DNA of 64,000 bases from Prosopocoilus inquinatus (GCA_036172665.1 CM069876.1:8866001-8930000), one strand, 5' to 3'; counted from the first letter of the stretch, positions 44,131 through 57,632 are shown. Made by a program: numbers and translations. The notes: generated by a model from the letters alone, not told the origin.

Positions 44131-46089
44131 TAGAACAATCTAAGCTACTATTCCGACCCAATTGTGCTTGGCCATTAAGGCTTAACGGTAGGCAATATAC
44201 CCGTAATCCTGCTAGAAATTACTGTGTTTTCATGATAAAATTTCGGTATCCTTTCTATTGGGTTGTGATCTCATAAAATAACTCAAATTCATTTTGAAAT
44301 AATATTTCGTTTTATCATTGCAATCAAACGTTTCGTTCGTTTTATTTGCTATTTAAATTATAGCTATTTGAAACAACGACAGTACATTTGTTATTAGATT
44401 TGTTTACAGATTTGTATAATTTGTGATGAATAGAGCTCGGATTATAAGCACTACGCTTTTTGATGTTTTCTTTTTGTTCTTGCTTATTTCATGCTTATTT
44501 CAGAAATTTCGTTCTTGTATAAGAAGAATTTTCTTAATCAATAAATGTTTTCCTGGAGAAACTTCCGCAGATGGCCTATTATATCAGGCTATGAACCACC
44601 GAATGCATGCTATGAACCAGTTTTATGACTTATGTTTATGAGGTTGTGTACGAGAAATGCCTTGTTTGGCCTTTGGTATTAGCTAGCAATATAAAATTCC
44701 GCACTTCTACGAATTGACGGATTAGTGCATTTCACGTCGTAAATAAATTTGAATGAGCTGCTCATTCAGTTACGCCGTAATATTTTAGAAAAGTTCAGAA
44801 ATCATTAAGCGAAAATGTAGTTTCAAGTCGCTTAAAAGCTATTTCAAATTTCATAAATGCAAACTCTGATGCGAGTGCAACATAAAATTAAGTTCAAATG
44901 AAATTTCAAATTTCAAATACCGAGTGTTTGTAAATTGCTAGTACAAGAAAAACTGTGACATTTGGAAGTCCTAAGAAATCCAAGAAACCCATTTTTTCCA
45001 TAAAATAATACCACGTGCGTCAACTCATTATTTGTGTAAGCGGCATTTATTTCGGTAATAATACCGCTGCAACTCATAATTTTGTGAACTTCCAAGTGAC
45101 TCTTTTAGTGGAGCTAACTCTTTGCATCAGACTCACTGATGTGAGCTGACTCAATGAATCAGCTCAAAGGAGCTGCTTGCTTCACTTTGTTCTGTAAGCA
45201 TCGCGGGTTTACAGAGCTGTACGGATGATAGCTTTGTTCAAAAATTACGCTTAGCTTCAGCCTTGATGGTCACGTACTTGCACACATAAAAATTTTTGGG
45301 ATTAATTATAATCTGCCCATTCGGTGTTATGTATAAAGTTTTATCTGAAAAGTTGTTAATCTTCATCTAATTTGGCGTTATTGTTCTCTTTTTCGGACTA
45401 AATTGTATCTAAAAGTGAGTGTTTACTCCAACAAGGATAAGCTTAACTCTGCTCTACTACATACGTTTAAAGGGTAAACATCCTAACGAAAAAGTGTTCC
45501 CTGGCGTCTAAAAAGTGTTAGAATTAAAAACAGATTTTTATCAGTGTACGCTCTTGGATAAAAAAAAAACCAACGAATAAGAATTAATACTTTGCTAAAG
45601 CAAACCTTTTCTGCTCTGCATTAGAATTAAGCAAAGTTCCGAATGTTCAGCTTTTGTTACCCACGATGGATACACACATTTACATTCACAATTCAATCCT
45701 CGTAAACGATACATTAAATATTAAAAAAATCATATCGATAATCACACTCAAATTAGACAGTGAATACCTAAAGAATATCGCAGTTAGAGTTGCTTTTAAG
45801 AATGGTGATTATCGTCAAAAGTTCACAAAAGCTACAAATTTTGCTTGTTTTTTTTTATTTTATACTTACGTTGTTTTAATTGATTTACTTGTTGCTGCGT
45901 TTTTTGTGCAGTCATTTGACTGCATGTATTTACATGTTTTTCTGCATTTCGTGCAACAGTTCAAAATGTTTTGTAATGTAATGTAAAATCATTTTTATGA
46001 ACTACAAAAACAACAAATAATTTAATATAAAGCAAATTCTATATGAACATAAACGCAAATTAATTATACACGTTATTTTTACGGGCTCA
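44131..46089. other. Stretch without recognisable gene
   Basis: Contains GAGCTGACTCAATGAATCAG at 45141-45160, similar to sequence near 46270 (GAGTCGACTCGGTGAATCAG), and so may hold part of the element whose end is at 46090-46320. The open frames 44423-44641 and 45654-45986 show hydrophobic stretches only, with no known domain. Confidence 0.35.
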
Positions 46090-46320
46090 AATTATTTTAT
46101 TTTAGTACTGCTATACCCGAGAGCGTAAGCAAGATTCCAAAATATATCGGTATCGAGTTGAGCACCGAGACATAGAGTCAAGAGCTGCCTGCGATAATAA
46201 ATGTAATTGCGAAGGCAAGAGCTGAGAGCTACTTCGCATAAACACAAGCGAGTTGTTTCATCGACTCTTTTCGTCGAGTCGACTCGGTGAATCAGCTCAC
46301 TCATGAGTTACACATCTCTA
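46090..46320 (-). repeat. Possible hAT-like transposon end
   Basis: Read on the minus strand, 46320-46290 begins TAGAGATGTGTAACTCATGA, followed by GAGCTGATTCACC and GAGTCGACTC. TAGAGATGTG is a common hAT terminus. No matching left end or target duplication was found, so this is weak. Confidence 0.35.
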
Positions 46321-46407
46321 GTCGCTAACCAAATACGTCCAACTGAACTATCTCCTGTTGTCTTTTACTCAATGGAAATACTACGCTTACTTATTTTGTT
46401 AACTACG

Positions 46408-48180
46408 AAATAAACAACGAAATGTCTGATCATTTTCTCGTCACCGAGGGCCTAAGAGATAATATCATCCTAGGTTACCCTTGATTCTCTCGTCATGCAA
46501 GCTTTAATGGACTTCGTCAGGAAATGCATACATTTCGGCGATAAGAAGAGGTATACAATATTTTGGTGTGCGAAATCCAATACACCAACAAAATCAGCAA
46601 TTACTCTGACTGATATACAGAATCACCTTCCCTCTGATTATCGTTACGATTTCAATAAAATTCTCAACGACTTTCAGGACGTCTTCTGCACAAATACTTC
46701 GCAAGCCACAAGTAAAACTATGTCACATGAAATTAGGTTACGTGACATAATACCAATACCCCAACGATCTGATCGGTATGGTGATGAAAAGAAGAAAATC
46801 ATCGCAGAACAAGTGGAAGAAATGTTAACGATGGACACCATTGAGCCTTCAACGTCACCTAGGAGTTTTTCGATGATCCAGGCAACTAAGAAAAATGGCC
46901 GACATAGATTTTGTATAGACTATCGTAAATTAAATACGCAGACTATAGATAAACCCACTTCACTACCCTTAGTTCAAGATGCTTTGCGAGATTTGGGAAA
47001 CACCACATCGGTTGGCAAACTCCGATGGCCCCAAAATTAAAATTATTCACTGCCTTTACTGCGCCGGATGGGGGCTTCATATTAATTTCGTGTGATGCCT
47101 TTTAGATTGAAGAACGCACCGACTACGTTCCAACGTATGATGTCGAAAGGACTGGATTGTTTCGTAAGTGCTGTTTAGCCTAATTGGAGGATATTACCAT
47201 TTACAGTACATCATGGTCAGAATACGTAAAAGATTTAAGATTAGTCATGGAACGTTCTCAGTATTACGGTCTTATGTGTGCAGTAGAAGCATGTGTAGTT
47301 TCCTTAAACTATCTGGGTTATAGAATTGAAGGCGATAGTATAATTCCACAAGAAGAACATCTCCGTCTATCAAAGGGGGTTTCCTCGCCAAAATACCGCA
47401 AATAATTACAAAGTTATATCGGCCTGTGTAATTGGCTTCGAGACTTCATTGCCTCATTTCGCTGAACTGGGGGACCCTATTGACGAATTTCTTGTTTCAG
47501 AAGCGTCGGTGGAATTGGACTGAGAAGAAAGACGAAGCATTTAGTCAACTTCAAACGGCTTTGGGGAAACCACCCATTGCCAACACATCGTATGATTCTG
47601 CAGACAAATGCGAGTGGAATTGGCATCGCAGCGGTACTATATCAAGAAATAGAAAGCACAGGAAGAATAATTTCCTATGCTAGCGCAAAATTAATCCTAC
47701 CACATCAATGAGCAAGAGTGTCTAGCTGTTGTTTGGGCTATACGACGTTATCGACCGTATTTGGAAGTTCTTGCTCCGAACCGATAACAAGGCGCTCACT
47801 TGGCTACAAAAGACACCCGATCGTCGTGCAAAACTTAAATGATGGGCTTTGTTACTACAAGAATTTCAATTTCAAGTGGAATATTGTTCAAAGCCCAAAA
47901 AAGAATTAACTAATACGCTTTCCCGAAATCCCGACGAAGACACGGCAGGAGAAAATCTTACTTCCTGGGATAGATTGCTGCCACCAGAAGCAAGTATTTC
48001 TTCAACAGAAATTATAGAACCAGAACCTTTCACAATGAAAGTATTAATTGAAGAAATAATGGAAGCTCAACACGGTGACCATTATACGCAGTATTTCGTC
48101 ATTGCTTGGAGGGCGCTCAAAAAGAAAAACCAAATTACGATACGACCCAACGAACATTTCTTAAAAACTACATCGTTCAA
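46408..48180 (+). pseudogene. Ty3/gypsy-type pol remnant (protease end, RT, RNase H)
   Basis: In order, over several frames: 'FLVTEGLRDNIILGYP' at 46425-46480 (end of the aspartic protease). Then in frame 46495-47037 'DFQDVFC', 'MSHEIRLRD' and 'GRHRFCIDYRKLNTQT' (RT finger and palm). Next 'MPFRLKNAPTTFQRMM' around 47093. At 47185 'LEDITIYSTSW' follows, where Y-x-D-D-I-x-I-Y-S is expected, then 'LNYLGYRIEG', RNase H 'INEQECLAVVWAIRRYRPYL' (about 47705-47765), and 'QFQVEYCSKPKKELTNTLSR' at 47866. Integrase is absent. Stops, frameshifts and loss of the core between the primer-grip and palm blocks make it inactive. No LTRs were recognised. Confidence 0.85.
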
Positions 48181-48184
48181 ATAA

Positions 48185-50030
48185 CTTACTGTGGTAAAGA
48201 GTAGAAGGTTTTAATATAATTAATATTTAAATATAATATTATTAATTAAAGAAATTGAAATTTTTACCCTCACGTAATTAATGGGGATCTTTTTCGCTTG
48301 GCATTAAAGTCGGAAGCGTCAGTTCTTGACTCCAGAACTGTACGAATTCTACATACAATTTTTAATAAGAAAAGAAATGATTATCTGATTACGACGCCAA
48401 AATGAAGTAAAAGTCCCTTGAAGGTATGAAAAAGGAATATATTCGACACCTTAAATTTACACATAAAACAAGACAAATAATAGTTAAAAAAAATAAAGGA
48501 AAAATGTTGGGACAATTTTGAGGATTTTCCTTCAAAACAAATGGTACAAATTAACACTGAACAAATATCATTTTCCTACCTGTTAAGCAGGTAGATGCTG
48601 CAATAGACAACCTCTTTCTTTTATTTTCCGGAACGTTGATTGACAGAGGCTCGCTCTCCTTTGGGAGGCTTCTACCACCTCACTTTTCACCCACCAAAAC
48701 TTAACTTTCCCAAGTTACATTTACATTAACAATTTTGGCAAAAAACAACGTTTAACTTAATTTAGGGCCAAAGGGCGACTGACTTAAGCACCTTCCTTCT
48801 CCTTTTCGCCGGGAGGTTTGTTTTAAGAATTCCCTCGCGTTTCACACGCTCAATCACGCAGATTTTCTCATGCCAGACAGCTAAATAAACCGTTATCTAG
48901 AAAGGATGTTATGACTGCATGCTCACTTGGAGTTTGATAAAATTTTGATTCTGCTATTCAAATTTCTTTATGCAAAAATTAAAAAAAAGGAATACGCTAC
49001 GTAATTTGATGCTGGAAGGAAAATAATTCATGCTAGAAATTTCGGCTGTTTACACCATACTTTTAGTAACTTTCATCCCGAAAACTAAAAGACTTTTATT
49101 AGAATTTTATTTAGTCGATGACTTAACTCACAATCAAAAACCACCATTTATTACAATTATTTTAAATAATTACTTAAGCACTTTTTTTCAGATAAATTTC
49201 GTGCTTTATAAACCGTGCTCTAGTGATGAAAATTACACTATGTACTATTTTCGGCAGTTTCTTATATGTATAACAGGGTAATTGTTATTGTGTCAACTGT
49301 CTTTTACTTTCATCGCATGTTGTAAGAAGGGGGTTAAAATATTTGCGCTTCGAGAAATGTGCCGCAATAAGAAACCGTCGGCGAACGGGGTTCGATCCTA
49401 ATATCCATCAAGAACTGGTTCCAGTTCCGTGTTGTGAGGGAAATTCAATTTATTCTCTCTAGCTAAAAGTTAATCTGACTTCAAACAGAGGGGATACGAA
49501 TAGAAAGTACTATCATAAAATGAGAAAGTACTATCATAAAATGATTCTCTATTTATCATGAAAAAAAAACAATTGTGTTTAAATTGAAATATATTAAAAT
49601 TAGTTCTAGACTGTAATCTTAAGATTTTTTAATCATTCTTCTAGATTTTAAGTTGTCGTACTTTGTAATATCTAGGAGTATAAAAAAATTCTCTTTTGTT
49701 CTGATACAATTTATTATTTTGTTGGTATTTCTACATTTTTGGTTAACTGTACGTATAAACCAAAATATATGAATTCTCTTTTGTTCTAAATACTCGATGC
49801 TGCCAAATAGAAGAAAATTATAAAAGCTGATATTTCACGTATTCATAATCTTAACTGAAAAAAACCTATTCATTACATTAGGAGTGTTCAATGAGATCAT
49901 CAAAACATGACAAACTGAAAACGCAGCTTTAAAATGGTTCGTATGACCGCAGCAAAACAGCGAATTTTAACATCTCATTTTTTTTATTATAGACTAGTCA
50001 ATAAATTGATGTTTAAGAACTTTTATAATA
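48185..50030. other. Non-coding stretch after the gypsy remnant
   Basis: It may include downstream parts of the retroelement (pyrimidine-rich CTCTTTCTTTTATTTTCC near 48610), but nothing can be assigned. A perfect 21-bp tandem duplication is listed separately at 49503-49544. Confidence 0.4.
49503..49544. repeat. Perfect 21-bp tandem duplication
   Basis: Two identical units starting GAAAGTACTATCATAAAATG at 49503-49523 and 49524-49544. Confidence 0.92.
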
Positions 50031-51463
50031 CAGTAGGACCTTTTTAATTCGAACCAATAATTGCACTGGTTGATCCGGATTCTCGAAAAGTGCAGATTAT
50101 TGAACAAAAGACAGAAAATATCAATTTTTCTAATTATCTACAATTTCAACATTCTCACAATATTTTGTTTTAATTTTTAATTAAAAAATTAACCTGTAAG
50201 TAACTGAGACACTTCAAATGTATGTATTTGTAAATATTTTCTTAAATTATGAATTGAAAATTATTTTAAGATCGAATCCTCTAAAAAAACTTTGATAAAT
50301 ATAATTTGTATAAGTTATTTAATTATTTTCTTTACATTTTAAATTATTGAATATTTTATCATACTTAATTACTGCGCTTGGCCGCTTTTGTATCTGATAT
50401 GATTTGTATCTTAAACGTGTATAAACCTTTAAAATCTCTTTATACCCACAAAAATGTCTGTTGAACTTTTCCAGACCTTGTGGCTCGAAAATATTTAACT
50501 ATCTATCAATCAACCGCTTCATCAATTCATCGTTTCGATCCATCGCTTCATCGAATCAACAGTCTATCGATCCATGGCATCATAGGTTCATCGTTTGATA
50601 AATATATCATTTTATCGAGTCATCGATCCAACGCTTCATCGATCCAATGCTTCACCGATCTATAGTTTCATCTATCCGTTGCATCATCATCAATTGCTTC
50701 ATCATCGCCTTATTGATCCATTGCTTCACCGATCCATCGCTTCATCTACCCATCGTTCCAGCATAAATTGCTTGATCCATCATGTCATCGTTTCATTGCT
50801 TCATCGATCCATCGATTCATAGGAGCATCGGTTCATCAGATTATCGCTTTATCGATAGTTTACTGAATTTATACGGCGCTTCATCGCTCCGTCACTCAAT
50901 GTACGCATCGAATTATTCATTGAACCCAATGCTTCATCGGTCTGTCGCTTCATCGATTCATCGGTCCATTGCTTCATTAATCAATTAATTCATTAGTGCA
51001 TCAATTGGTCGCTTCGTTTTTCTCTTTATGTACCGATTCACCGATTTATCACTTCATGAACTCATTGCCTCATCGATTCATCGCATCATCGATCTATTGT
51101 ATCATCGATCCATGCTTCGTTTCATCTATTTATCTACAAATTCGCATATAAAGTGAGGTGATTCAGTTACCCAGCTTGGCTTTTCGCATTATTTTTCAGA
51201 GCTTGATCGTGGAAGGGTTAATAAGCTATTTTTTTAATTTATCGATAGTCACGTGTTTCGTTTTAGAAGTCATCACTGGTCTAAATTGCAATGCAAACAG
51301 AGCATTTGTTCTTAGACAACATGCAAGAGATTTCCCCATTTAGCGGGAATCACTTCGCTGTTCGGATTAACGAGTCATGGTTCGGATTATGGCTACGAAT
51401 TTTTGCTGTTTGGATTACCGAAAGGTCTAATTAGGGCATGTTCGGATTAAAGAGGTCACACTG
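50031..51463. mobile_element. Non-autonomous pogo-like element carrying a minisatellite
   Basis: The left end CAGTAGGACCTTTTTAATTC and the right end (…GGATTAAAGAGGTCACACTG) are inverted and flanked by TA (50029-50030, 51464-51465). Subterminal repeats of GTTCGGATTA / CCGGATTCTCGAA follow at both ends. The interior has no transposase but is filled from about 50510 to 51125 by a degenerate CATCGATC minisatellite. CAGTRGGACC-type ends with TA duplications fit the pogo branch of Tc1/mariner. A truncated relative sits at 15573-15672. Confidence 0.82.
50510..51125. repeat. TTCATCGATCCATCGC minisatellite
   Basis: About 600 bp of degenerate units close to TTCATCGATCCATCGC (16 bp), with shorter and longer variants and many point changes. 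The array makes serine/histidine-rich open frames in three frames (50480-50988), which are by-products. Units are too diverged and too closely packed for a CRISPR-like reading. Confidence 0.88.
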
Positions 51464-51465
51464 TA

Positions 51466-53509
51466 CCACTATCTTGTTTTAAAATTGGCATCGGCATATA
51501 ATAAAAAAATAAACTGTAAATTAGTTGATGGTAAAACATTTTTTTAGAAGACTTAGTGACGTAGTTACAAGCGATATATGTATATTCGCGAGTAATAAAT
51601 TTCGGTCCCTATTTATGACCGTGTCCTCTTTATATATTTATGAGATAATAACGTACGCAAACTCTTCTCCTGATATTGAACATAATAAAAATTTTCACGA
51701 TTACGATAAGATTAAGAAAAAAGGAAGACAAAATTACCGTTTCATCGTTTGGCTATTGGTTGAAAGGACCCCCTATACATCGGTATGCAGACTCAAAATC
51801 TGTGGACAGGTGATTTGCCAAAAATGCCAAAAATTTTTAAAAGTAAACTAAAGAACTTGTCCTTTCCAAAGCGTACTATAAGTTTAAATGAATTTCTATT
51901 AGAACATATTTATTGAGTAGTTAAGGTTAATTTCTTGATTATTTAATAAACTTGATTTAATTTCTTGATTTAATCTACCAATTAAACTTGTTCATTTTGA
52001 CTTTTGTTAACTTATTTAATTCTAAGTTAGATTATATTTTTTATTTAACTAATTCAGATCATCTTAATATGATTAGACTTTTAATTCAATTTGTTATAAT
52101 GTTTTCACTTATATGTCTTCCCTGATTTCAGTGACAAACTGAACTCATTGACTTGCAAATAATGATGTGCGATATTTATAATTTCAACATACAAACAAAT
52201 ATCAACAATTATTATTTTTATTATTATCTCATTTCATTTTTTGAAAGATATTACTTTAGCAAGAGGATAATAACATTCAGAGAAGAAAAATTATCTGCAA
52301 TATCTTATGTGCGGGAAATAAAAGAGTTTTATCGGCACTAAAATACAGGGGTTTTAATAATATATGCGCATTATACCGTAAAATATGAATGATTAGCTAA
52401 CACGTGAAAATGCATGTTTCATGTTGTTAGCATTTTCATGTTTGCATCTTTCAGAACCTTCTTGCACTTTGCTTGTGTGAACACGTCATGTGAATTCTCA
52501 ATAGAATTATAAATCAACTGACAAAGTATGTATATCACTGTTAAATGCGAAAGTATAATGCAACATACTGCCGTGCTAACCGAAATTAACGTATCTGCAA
52601 ACGGAAATTTTCGATAAAATGGCATTTGAAGTTTTGAATCCCATAAACATACGTACTGAAATATCTATAATTATTGGAAGTATTATACATATTTACAAGT
52701 TGGATAAGCGCACATTACTAATTGACAAGGTGTTATTAGCTTTGTCCGCAAATAAATTTCTTTACACATAGGTTATTTCTGTCTACTGGTTTCTAATACT
52801 TAAGAAAGTTAACGTGTATTACGTTCCAGATTCAAATACCTTAAATTTGTTATTTAGTGAGCACGGGACAGATTTTTTACCTTCTCTTTTTACACTCTTT
52901 TTAGACTAACTAATTATGTTAATAGACTGTCAGTTCTCAATACATTGACTTCAGATAAGTTTATTAATTTAAATTAACAACCCATAATAATGGATACCGT
53001 ACAAGAAAACGTCTTTACTATTGAGGCTCATTTCGAAAGCTGACTCTTTTATTACCGAACGCAAAGCTCAGTTCCGACTGAACTTTCTCAAAAAAATTAT
53101 TGAATACACCGCATTGCAACACCACTTACGCAAGATTTCAAACAACAGGAAGTGTTTTGAAAGGAAAATCTACTGAAACTCAGAGCTTAAAATGATAAAA
53201 TGTCCACGAGATGTACCATAATTAAAGTCATTTTATTAAAGAATGCCAATTAGTAGCATGTAAAACAGGGTAATTAAATATTAATTCGGTATAAGTAAAT
53301 AAAAAATAATAAAATTCCCAATCAGAATGTATCAAAGTGAAAATCATATAACGTATATTCCGCGGCTTAAAACATATACATACGTAAGCATTTAATAAAT
53401 CCCATAACTAAAATGTTACCAAAATATGGTTGAATACTCATACCTACATCAAATTATACTGCACTTCGGTGTGTTGCTTGTGAAATAAGTTGCTTTTTAG
53501 ATTATTAGT
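51466..53509. other. AT-rich sequence without recognisable gene
   Basis: The frame 51525-51851 (108 codons) has four cysteines near its end ('VCRLKICGQVICQKCQKF') but no further support. No splice-supported exon or paired repeat was found. Confidence 0.4.
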
Positions 53510-53511
53510 TA

Positions 53512-56031
53512 AGGTTACTCGGGGCAAGTGAGATTTTGGGATAAGGGGGGTCTTATTAATAAAGAAACAAAATGGTATTGGTTTTGGTGTTCCAATCTCT
53601 GGAAAATCCTAGTAAACCATTACAGCTATCTGCATGTTGAATTGGTTGAGACCATCAATCATGTCGCACTTTTCCGGTGAGTAAAGTAGCTTCTTTTAAA
53701 TTGCTGCACACATATACGTTTAATAAAGAATAAAATGTCCGCGAGATAGATGTTGAAAAAACGTGTTCCTTATACTAAATACGATGTTTCTGTATCAAAG
53801 TGGTATAACGTATACGTTTATTAGACGGCTTAAAACAAGTACGTTGACTGTAACCGTTTAATAAATGTAAAAATGTCCAACCAAAACCAAAATATGGTTG
53901 AATTGTACGAAAATTAAATCAAAGCGTGTTGCTTGGGGGTATCATATTCGTGGGTCCACTTGCCCCGGTAAATATGCAGGTTGGGGCAAGCGAATCCCAT
54001 AAGGATCTATCTGCCCTTGTACTACGGTTGTTTTCTTTTATTTAGCTACGGTACGAACATACGTAAGAGAATCAGCTCGCGGTAGCGGGTACACGAGACA
54101 GAATTCAAGAGACGCTATTCACGCTGTTAAAGATCACGCCTTGTCCATCGAATTCAGAACAGTTTAACATTTCAGAATCGACCATAAAAAGTCATATTTA
54201 TGACCGGCGAGGGTTAAAAAGCAATAGTCATGGAAGGGCTCCGGACATACCACTTGAAATAGAATCAAAATTAGCAAAAGGAATTGCTGCAATGGACAAA
54301 TGGGGTTTTGGGTTATCAAAGACTGAAGAAGTTCGAGAGAAAGTCGGTGAATTTATTGCAAAAAATAATTTGAAAACGCAGATTGAAAATAATAGACCTC
54401 GTAATGACTGATTTATCAACTTTTGTAAACGCCATCAACTTTCTCTCAAAAAACCTCAGGAAGTTGAAGTTTCTCCACTAATTGTTTTTAAGGGGAAAAG
54501 CGTGTGGGATGAATGGATCTGTAGTGGAGATTGTTCGTTATCCGGCACTGCATGTGCCGCAACCAAAAAAGGTTAGATGGAAGAAGATTTATTTACAAAT
54601 TATTTTGAAAGAACATTTATATCCGATATAGACCACGAGAGGTCTACTGTTTGAATATACATGTGATGGACTCAAATTACATGTTTCCTTGAGAATTATC
54701 GATTTGACACAAAGAGCAAGTACCCCATTATCAAACTTCCACCACATACTAGCCATCTCCTTCAACCTTTAGACCTTGTTGCAATTGAAATGCTGAGTTA
54801 GTCAAATGGCAGCGCAAGAATACTGGAAAAAATCCAAAGAAGACGTTTTCGCTACTTATCGGAGAAGTCTGGCAATCTGTCAGTGTAGAAGTTTTACAAA
54901 GGGGCACTTAAGATCACCCGGTGGCAACCACCTCAGCCGAAGATTTAACATCGCTAACTGAACGTTTAGAGGGAGCCACCGTTAGTTTCAAAGGAATCTT
55001 AACAAAAGCACTAAAATCTAGCTCAAGTCTCATATCTAGACGAGACGAGAAAACGATTGCTTCTACTGTAGAAATAATTACTTCTAAAGAGGTGATTAGT
55101 AGACTGACTAAAACAAATAGAGGCTGTCAAAACTAAACCTTAGACTAAAGGTAATACTAAAATTTACGACTGAAAGTAAGGCTAATGCTAAACAACAAGA
55201 AAAAAGTTCAAGTGATGAAGAGGGTTCATTTGTTACTGATGAAAACAGCGATTATCCAGAAAGTACTGAAACTTTGTTTCAAAGAGTTCAAGAAGAAGAA
55301 GAAAATTTTGTTGACTTCGACAGAACTGCATCAGATAAGAAAGTTAATGATTGGGTACTGTTTAATTACTTGGCAAGATATCTGTAAAATATTTTGTTGG
55401 AAAGATAACTGCTATAGAAAATCAAATTATTACTGTTAGATATGCAAGAAAATCTAATTTGTTTAAAAGAAAATATGTTTTCGAATTTCCACGAGTTGAA
55501 GATCTTGGCTGCATAGAAGAACTAAAATGTGGCCGTAGAGAAGAATTGACATTTGATATTATTTTTGATTCGAACAATATGCAATAATTTGTTTGTATAA
55601 GTCGTTAATATTATTAAAATCGCTATAAGTTGTTTTTTGTTTGAATGTTTATGTTTTTGAATAAAAGTTTTTGAAACACTTTACCTGCCTAACAGTTTGT
55701 CTGGTTGTTTGAGTTTGCAGTTCAAAAATCGTTGACTATTTCTTTATGAAACAAAAATTGTACAATAGTAAATATAATACCGAATATTCTCTTACCCCAA
55801 CAAAACGCATTTCAATGAAGATATAAATTTCTTAGGCAAGTTTTCTCTTGCTCCTTTCGGTGTGGCAAGTGAAACCAACCGACACAAGAAAGTAAAAAAA
55901 TCATATCTGATATCATAATGTCCAGATACTGTATAACAATCACCAATCAAATACCTAGTACTACTGATAATATATAGTTCCCTAAAGCATTGCTATGTAA
56001 TGTTTTTGGGTCCACTTGCCTCGAGTAACCT
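53512..56031 (+). mobile_element. Full-length but decayed pogo-like transposon
   Basis: The ends AGGTTACTCGGGGCAAGTG (53512) and CACTTGCCTCGAGTAACCT (to 56031) are inverted with one difference, flanked by TA at 53510-53511 and 56032-56033. Additional subterminal GGGGCAAG / CTTGCCCC copies (near 53959, 53983) may be transposase-binding sites. Inside is one plus-strand transposase relic with psq-HTH, CENP-B-like, DDE and C-terminal parts. Confidence 0.85.
54050..55587 (+). pseudogene. pogo-like transposase, decayed and internally deleted
   Basis: In order: 'YVRESARGSGYTRQNSRDAI' (54060 onward, psq-type helix-turn-helix), 'SNSHGRAPDIPLEIESKLAK' and 'GIAAMDKWGFGLSKTEEVRE' (CENP-B/HTH region, 54215-54340), and 'FCKRHQLSLKKPQE' (54421). 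Around 54727 comes 'KLPPHTSHLLQPLDL', the hallmark of the DDE_1 domain before its last acidic residue. Then a linker frame 54921-55133 and a C-terminal part, 'SSSDEEGSFVTDENSDY' and 'KVNDWVLFNYLARYL', ending 'DIIFDSNNMQ' with TAA near 55587. Between the CENP-B part and the DDE end most of the catalytic core is missing, and stops and frameshifts are frequent. The protein belongs to the pogo/Tigger/jerky group. Confidence 0.8.
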
Positions 56032-56033
56032 TA

Positions 56034-57632
56034 TTATAAAAATACGCAACTTTTTCCTATTTTAACCGACCTCGTACCTTTCAAGATAAGTGAGATCCCC
56101 ATGCTTGGGCAAGAAGTATCTTTTCAGCCATTGTATTTCTAACTTATTAAAGCTTTTAACTTATTATTTGTTGCGTAGTATGTACTATTATTTAGTCTAA
56201 CCAAAAATTCTAAGGAAAACACAAAAACTAAAATATCTCAGACAATTGCATTTTGTATAATGCATATTATGATCAAATCAATTGCAAATGAGCTCTTTAA
56301 AGACCTTCAAAGGAATACGCCGACTTATCAGTCATCCTGTATAGCGGATCGCAAAAAAGTTCAAACAAATGCTATCGATTAATACTTTTCGTTTTGAGGT
56401 TAAATAATGCAAATAGGAAGACATTAAACCGATCAAAAGCATGTGTTTGTTTTTAGAAACCAAGGATATTTAAATAAAAGAACAAAACAGCAATAAAACG
56501 GATAGAACGCACAGATAAAGGAACAAGACAGCAAAAAAAAACGCACAAACGACGAAAGCACAGACACTAAATAAAACTTGTTCGGTTTTTACCGAAATTT
56601 ACGATTTTATTTTATCTTAGAATAGTTTATTTTATTTTATGTTAGAACAGTTTATTATTTAGTTTTCAAATATTTTGATTTATTTTAATTAATTAGTTTA
56701 ATATAATTTAAGAAGAAGTTAAGAATTTAACACGTCAGAAACAATTCGTCGAAGGTTGGGCCTTTCGCACGTTTTTTCTTAGAATTTAATTTTATCATCT
56801 GTTGCAGCATTGACTCATATTCTAGCTACGGCCCAACGATGAACACAGCAATGCGTTGTCTTCTAGTCATATTTTTTCAAGGAAAATTCCGCCTCGAAAA
56901 TAAGGGAAGACACCCTCTTTTCACCGCGAGAAGTTTCTTTATTTTTTTATAGAAGATTAAATTTCAGTGCTCATCATTCAGTCTCGTCGATAAGTCGCGT
57001 CTTTTAAATCATTTAGTTTTTACAAAAACGCTGTCATTAGTCCTAAACAATTGTCTATCAAATTAGACTCGAAGTGTATTTGTAAATGTAAATATTGTAA
57101 ATATAATTTTTAAGAAGCAAATTCAGTTCTTTATAACACCATAACTTTACAAAATTAATGAACAATAAAATGTTAAAAGACGGAAAACGCTTTGAACATT
57201 TATGATATACACTGTGCTCAGCACAGATCGAAGGTTCACACCTGAAATATTTTCGAAATATTATCAATCTTTCATTTCAAAATAGCCACTTACTATCAGG
57301 ATATCAATAAGGATATCAATAACAATTTGCTATTATGTTAACTCCTGGACATTTACCGAAATCTGGTGGCAAGTTGCGCCTGATGGAGCAGTGTATGGGT
57401 TTGCAAATATTTAGGGCGCCAACCCCAACTGATCTCTGCGCACTACAGAACCGACTCCCAAGGATCTAGAGCGTGCGCTGGTATTTGAAAACTACCAGGA
57501 GATACCTTTAATACACAGACATTCAAAATAGTTTGCCGACGCAGCAAAACACCAAGACGTACTTAAAGTACGGCACACGGTTAAATCACTCAAACAAACG
57601 AAGATTAATTAAATTAAAACAAATGTAGATTG
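56034..57632. other. AT-rich sequence without recognisable gene
   Basis: A short direct repeat (AGGATATCAATA twice, 57298-57322) and a less AT-rich patch (57340-57600) are the only notable items. No exon recognised. Confidence 0.4.

Noticed and set aside
49340..49410. tRNA-like T-loop (GGTTCGATCC)
   Set aside because: No acceptor, D or anticodon stems can be paired around it, and no CCA-proximal stem follows.
50480..50988. Serine/histidine-rich open frames in three frames
   Set aside because: They are all generated by the CATCGATC minisatellite.
50510..51125. CRISPR-like array
   Set aside because: Units are contiguous and degenerate with no unique spacers, and the genome is eukaryotic.
51525..51851. 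108-codon open frame with four cysteines near the end
   Set aside because: The cysteine spacing suggested a piggyBac-type zinc-binding tail, but nothing else in the region supports a transposase.
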